A stretch of 64,000 nucleotides of DNA from Temnothorax longispinosus. Its lineage: Eukaryota; Arthropoda; Insecta; Hymenoptera; Formicidae. Each line of letters opens with the position of its first letter. The stretch's first letter is position 1. The stretch spans positions 23,399,832 through 23,463,831 of the forward strand of contig NC_092358.1 in the NCBI RefSeq assembly GCF_030848805.1. The letters are read 5' to 3'. Below are positions 59,244-64,000 of this stretch, piece by piece. Position numbers and translations under genes: made by a program. The notes beneath the pieces are model-generated. The model was not told the origin of the DNA and ran no database searches. It saw only the letters and a program-made list of their open reading frames with translations.

Positions 59244-61664
59244 AATAAAGAGATAATAGATTGTCCCCTATCTCTCTTTCTCTTTCTTTAACTTTTTTCT
59301 GTCATTAGTGACTCTAATCTGGAGTTGTGTTCTCTCGCGATGTCTCCACGATTAATTTGGAATAGTTTCGTTATTTCTGTCCTATTGTCTCGATTTTTTA
59401 TTCTATTGTGAAAGAAGAAATTAAAAAAAAAAAAATACAAAAAACGTGGGTTTCTCCCACAAGTTTGATGGATATAATATTGCTGTTTGTATGTTACAAA
59501 TAATATCGTTGATAATGTTTATTCTAAAGTTCAGTATATTGTCTTCTTTCTCTCCTTCGTATAACATATACTGGTCACGCCTTCTGTCGGCGACTGATTA
59601 GTATCGACCGGCGCTATCAGAGAGCGCGAGCAGTTCCGTTTTCTCGTTACATAATCGTTTTTATGTTAATTGTACCTTTATTATTGTTTACTCCAATTCT
59701 AATGCTCTTCTGCAATACAACAGATAAGCTTGCATCTTTTATTATATCATTATTATGCTTGACTCGAAATTTCGTTTAAAGTATCTCTATGTATTTTAGT
59801 ATAATTTAATATGTTTACATTTAGTTATTAGTTATTATCTCTCTTTAAGAATTTCACTTAATATATAAATAGATCTTACGAGACGTATATTTAAACACGG
59901 CTCTATGTATTAGCATTATAAAAAAGCGCAACTTATATATAATTATGTCAAATAGAACTCTGTTTCTACTGGCTGTATTTTATTTTTCTTTTAACAAAAA
60001 CAGAGAAAAGTTACATAATCGTGATTCGGTGCGCGCGATCAGTAATATTTGCGTGATATGGTGAAGGAGGGAGTACCACGAACCTATATTATTCGGAGAG
60101 CTATAATTATCTATAAATTTGTTTTTTATTGCAAACACTCCTAATATACTAATTGCGTTTGTTCTGTTATTTTCGACAGCTTAATATGCCAGCTTATTGC
60201 AATAAATTATTTATATAGTTTTATTCGTTTATCGATTATCTGCTTGTCGAGATGAAATCGAGAAAATAGAAATATTTTGCGCAGCTTAAAATATAAAATC
60301 TACGAATGGTAAATAAGAAGAGAAAGTGTAAGGACGGTAGAAACTTGTCAGCATGATTGCAATAGAGACAATTAATATGATAATAAGTTTTCATGCGCTA
60401 CTTTGCACGAGTGGTAATATTTAATTCCTATAACGTACATTTTTTAGATATTTTAAATGTGCGTTTAAATATAGAATATTACATGATTTTAATGGCAAAA
60501 ACATACTTATGTAATGAAAAGTGTTGGCGCTATTACGACTTCCTTCGCTAATTACTTCGGGGTTTGATTGGCGGTTGCACATTCATCTAATTAATCATCT
60601 CTCTTTTTTTTTTAAATATGGCGAAAATGACTCATCATGAAGGAATAAATGGCTTAATAATATTAGATTTCTATTATTTCTTGTCCAAGAATCATGATTG
60701 TTATTTGTTAATTGAGGTATATTAAAAAAGCTAAAAATCTCACACTGTAATTATAATATAAAAGATTTTGTGGCCAGATTATAAATTGTTTTGTCAAAAG
60801 AAAGCATCTGTGTCAGATTAAAGCTTTAAACGATGTACAATTCGCGTGAGATTTCAAGAGTCTATATTATATATTATATAATTCTATTGCATATAATTTT
60901 ATACGCCATACATTTCAATATATTATTTTTATTATATATGTGTACATGTGTATTGATTCTTCAAAAAATTATAAATAATTAAATAAGATGATAAATAACA
61001 TGTCACCCATAAATTTTAACGTCACGCAAATTATAAATCGTCTAAAGTGGATTTAATATCGAAATTATAAACATTAATAAATTCTCAACAAATGTAAAGC
61101 TTTTTGAAATCAAGTAGCGGCGGATGTAAGGCGAGCTCAATTTATCAAACGCTTTCTTTCATTCATGTTGTAGCGCGCGATATCTCAAAGTGCATGTCGA
61201 TCTCGCGGTTTGTCAGAAATAAATCATGCGTACATACGTCCGGCATTATAACGAAAGATCGGTGATGCCTGTAAACGGTTCTCCCTCGGTTTCTTTGAAC
61301 TTTTCGCGGCAGGACATTAAGAAAGCTGCTTTCAAAAAATAATAGATGGTCTGAAAAACGTTTTGCTATACGGATCGTTATCCAGCGTCATGACGAGCGT
61401 TGTGTCGCGCAACTTTGGGCCTCGTGCCAGTAGAAAGGATTCTTTCGTTTTATCTTCTTGTTTATCTCCGACATCTTTCCCGAGTCTCCAATATTCTAAA
61501 ATACAAGACATTTTTTTACAGAGAGAGAATACAATTTTTAATAATAATTAAATTTGACACAATTTTAATGTAAAGGGGAGAGATCTTTTATCGCTTGTAT
61601 TATCACGCGATTAACATGATTAAAATTATAAAATTAAAATATGTCATTAAACTCGTGAAATTGC

Positions 61665-61936
61665 CAACAAATTAATAAACAGCTATAAGAGTCAGGCGCG
61701 GTACGTGGTGCGCAAGTATATAATATACATATACATCTATTCCAACTTGATAAACTGCGCGACGATTATTCGTCAGACTTGAAACACAGCTATCGGCGCG
61801 CAGTTTATCAAGTTGGAATAGATGTATATATATGTATATTATATACACTGTAATTCTTTACTTCTGTAACTATTAATTTCTTTACTTGCACACCACGTAC
61901 CGCGCCTGACTCGTATAGCTGTTTGTTAATTTGTTG
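61665..61936. repeat. Large inverted repeat (foldback element), one arm interrupted
   Basis: The left arm (about 61665-61761) begins CAACAAATTAATAAACAGCT and includes GTCAGGCGCGGTACGTGGTG and ATCTATTCCAACTTGATAAA. The right arm (about 61796-61936) is the complement but carries about 37 extra bp near 61846-61883. The central loop is about 35 bp. Probably a non-autonomous DNA transposon; clear target duplication was not found. Confidence 0.75.
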
Positions 61937-62863
61937 TTATGAAATTATATACCATGCACATACCCTTCACTCGCGGGCACTGCGATTCGCGTGAATAAAG
62001 AACGTGCAAAAATGACATTCCTTATCTTCAGAATTCATTAATATGTTAAATGTGTCTTAGCAATAGAAGCGTGTAATGTCATAGAATATATAGCGTAACA
62101 GCCCGTTACGTTTCCTACGTCTGTATCGTATATCGCGTTGAAAACCATTACCGACAATCGCGCCAGCGGGCCTCAATAATTATTAATCTGCAAATCGCCC
62201 GACAGGAAGATTAGCGGCGTGTAATAACACGCGTCGGTTTTTTCTTATCCTTTCGCGGCGTGATTTTCGAATGCAGGAAACGTGCAGTAGGTATGCAGAA
62301 CGCTTTCGGACATCGTTGGGCGTCGAGGAGGGTGAGCTGGGACGAGGGGTGGAGGAGAACGACGCAATTTGGTTACGAACTGTTTAATGACTTTTACAAC
62401 GCGCTTCTGGTTGCAGAATCGGCGGCGCGGTTTCTTCCGGGATACGGTAATACGGTTCTCCTTCGATCGCCAACGCCACGCTTTCGCGATGAAAGTTCGT
62501 ATATGTGTATATGTGCGTGCGGCTTGTACAGTTTCAATGCGTCGCTTGCAAACGATTTGTTTTGTAGCGACGCGGGGCTCGCGGAAAATGCGAAACGAAT
62601 CACTTCCGTGGGAATCGCGATGTTCCGTTGCACTCGGTTACGCATTTTCGGGATCGCGCTTTAATACTTTTGATTGTTTCCGAGCTATTAGCGCGCAAAC
62701 CCTTTCATTATTCCGGCACAAATAATCCCATCGTATAAATACGTGTAAAAACATATTGTTGAAAATAAAATTTAATTGTATAAATAACTATTGAAATGGA
62801 AAAAAAAACTGTTGACACGCAATTTCCTGTACATTTGTTGTTGTTGATTACCATGTAATTATC

Positions 62864-62866
<3 letters not shown>

Positions 62867-62908
<42 letters not shown>
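62867..62908. repeat. (CT)n microsatellite
   Basis: About 40 bp of uninterrupted CT repeats. Confidence 0.95.
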
Positions 62909-62914
<6 letters not shown>

Positions 62915-64000
62915 CTCGCTTTATCCAATTCTACAATTTATTGAAATTTATAGGATTTTTATGTCCAGCATAAACTTTGATATTGGCTAAAATAGGTCAG
63001 GTTTGCATTTTCCTGGCGTTTGTATTTTATTTTTACGGAGCATGGATAAATTGCATGGTGCAGTAATGTCTCTTCACACGAGTGAATAGCGCTCGCAATA
63101 AATCGCTGTCATTTGCACAGCGCGCGATTCGAAGTACTCGCGAGTGAAGGGTATTGGATAGCACCACCCATTTCGTCACATTGGAGAACCGTGTTATTTC
63201 GCGCGTATAAGAAGCATCATTTTCCATGTTCGTCGCTCTCAAAGTCATTGCTGACATTCTGGCGCAATTAGATGGCACTCAGTCACTGAATTCCATTCTA
63301 GATCTCTTATACAATTCACGATAGAATAATTAGAAAATTTAATAGAAGTTTAATTATAATTAATTACGTGGATAAAAAAGAGGTTTACGGAATTCCGTTT
63401 GAAATTATAGATCGTTTAAAGTGGGCTTAATTTGCTCGTTGGGTTAATTGGTCGTTCTTCAATTTTTGGACCCTCTTGTCGTTTCTTCAATTAATAAAGA
63501 GTCGGACGGGGACATTGATCGATAATTCATTTATTTAATGATTATTGAGCTTGGTTTGCTTACAAATAGCATTGTCGTTCCGTGAACCTTTTTCACTCAG
63601 CTATTCTTTGTGTTCTCAAGACGAAGATTTATGGTTTCTATTATTCAAGAATTATAGACCGACAAGAGTCTTTCGCGTTCTTACACTTGCTTCTGTGTCA
63701 TGTCTGCAGTGGCTATTGCGATAATGATCACGAAAACAACTGAACTGAAAGATTTCCCCTTATTTTGCTTAATAATACATCTCTATAAGAAAACATAAAT
63801 AAATTCTTTTATTTATGAATATCTATTCTATATATAATAAATATTTAAATATATATATATAACAGAAATATTATAAATTTAATAAAATAGATTCAGTTTT
63901 GAATAAAATTTCGTACGGTCCATCGCGATTGATCGGGATTTTATGGTCTCCCAAGCCGATAGGTCAGGTCAGTTTCCAGCACGTCGAGCACGTCGAGCGC

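Larger units (their letters stand above)
58575..64000. other. Gene-poor 3' part of the window
   Basis: Contains the STYX promoter region (mixed CpG near 58.7-59.1 kb), GA and CT microsatellites, and a large inverted repeat at 61.7-61.9 kb. Several frames in CpG-richer DNA (62260-62725) overlap on opposite strands and lack family character. No exon was recognised; it may be intergenic or a large intron of a gene beyond the window. Confidence 0.45.

Noticed and set aside
62260..62725. Overlapping 118-134-aa ORFs near the right end
   Set aside because: Several frames on both strands are open at once in CpG-richer sequence and none shows domain features.

Overview
The window is eukaryotic nuclear DNA. 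Genes are split by introns with standard GT-AG ends, intergenic and intronic DNA is AT-rich, CpG-rich islands mark promoters, and CT/GA/TA microsatellites and small transposon relics are common. Gene content (insect-type arylalkylamine N-acetyltransferase, paired NPC2 genes, ATF3) and repeat style suggest a hymenopteran insect, probably an ant; that assignment is inferred from memory of families, not from a search.

Layout. 1.3-3.7 kb, minus: insect arylalkylamine N-acetyltransferase (3 exons). 4.8-6.4 kb, minus: V-ATPase subunit D (4 exons). 7.6-8.2 kb, plus: an intronless GH25 lysozyme of bacterial type with catalytic acids intact, followed by a non-LTR reverse-transcriptase scrap; this is a strong horizontal-transfer candidate. 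9.1-10.5 kb, minus: ALKBH1 dioxygenase (4 exons). 12.4-13.1 kb: CpG-rich promoter with CCAAT, CRE-like and TATA motifs, probably of ATF3, whose coding exons lie at 29.6-34.7 kb after an intron of about 16.5 kb. 38.9-39.2 kb, minus: Sec61 gamma (3 exons). 40.7-42.6 kb and 53.3-55.8 kb, plus: two NPC2 (ML-domain) paralogues with the same exon/intron design. Between them lie a GC-rich promoter block (43.3-45.4 kb), a candidate undescribed spliced secreted-protein gene (45.4-52.0 kb) and a dense cluster of foldback elements and 5S-rRNA-derived sequence (47.5-50.1 kb). 56.5-58.6 kb, minus: STYX pseudophosphatase (5 exons), with a tRNA-derived SINE inserted next to a splice donor. 58.6-64 kb: no gene recognised; one large foldback element at 61.7 kb.

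The genes are mostly unrelated housekeeping or signalling loci and not a pathway cluster. The exceptions are the NPC2 pair, which is a local duplication, and the GH25 gene, which looks like an acquired antibacterial or peptidoglycan-degrading function set between two conserved genes. All exon joins were derived by hand from splice consensus, reading phase and family similarity; no transcript data were available.
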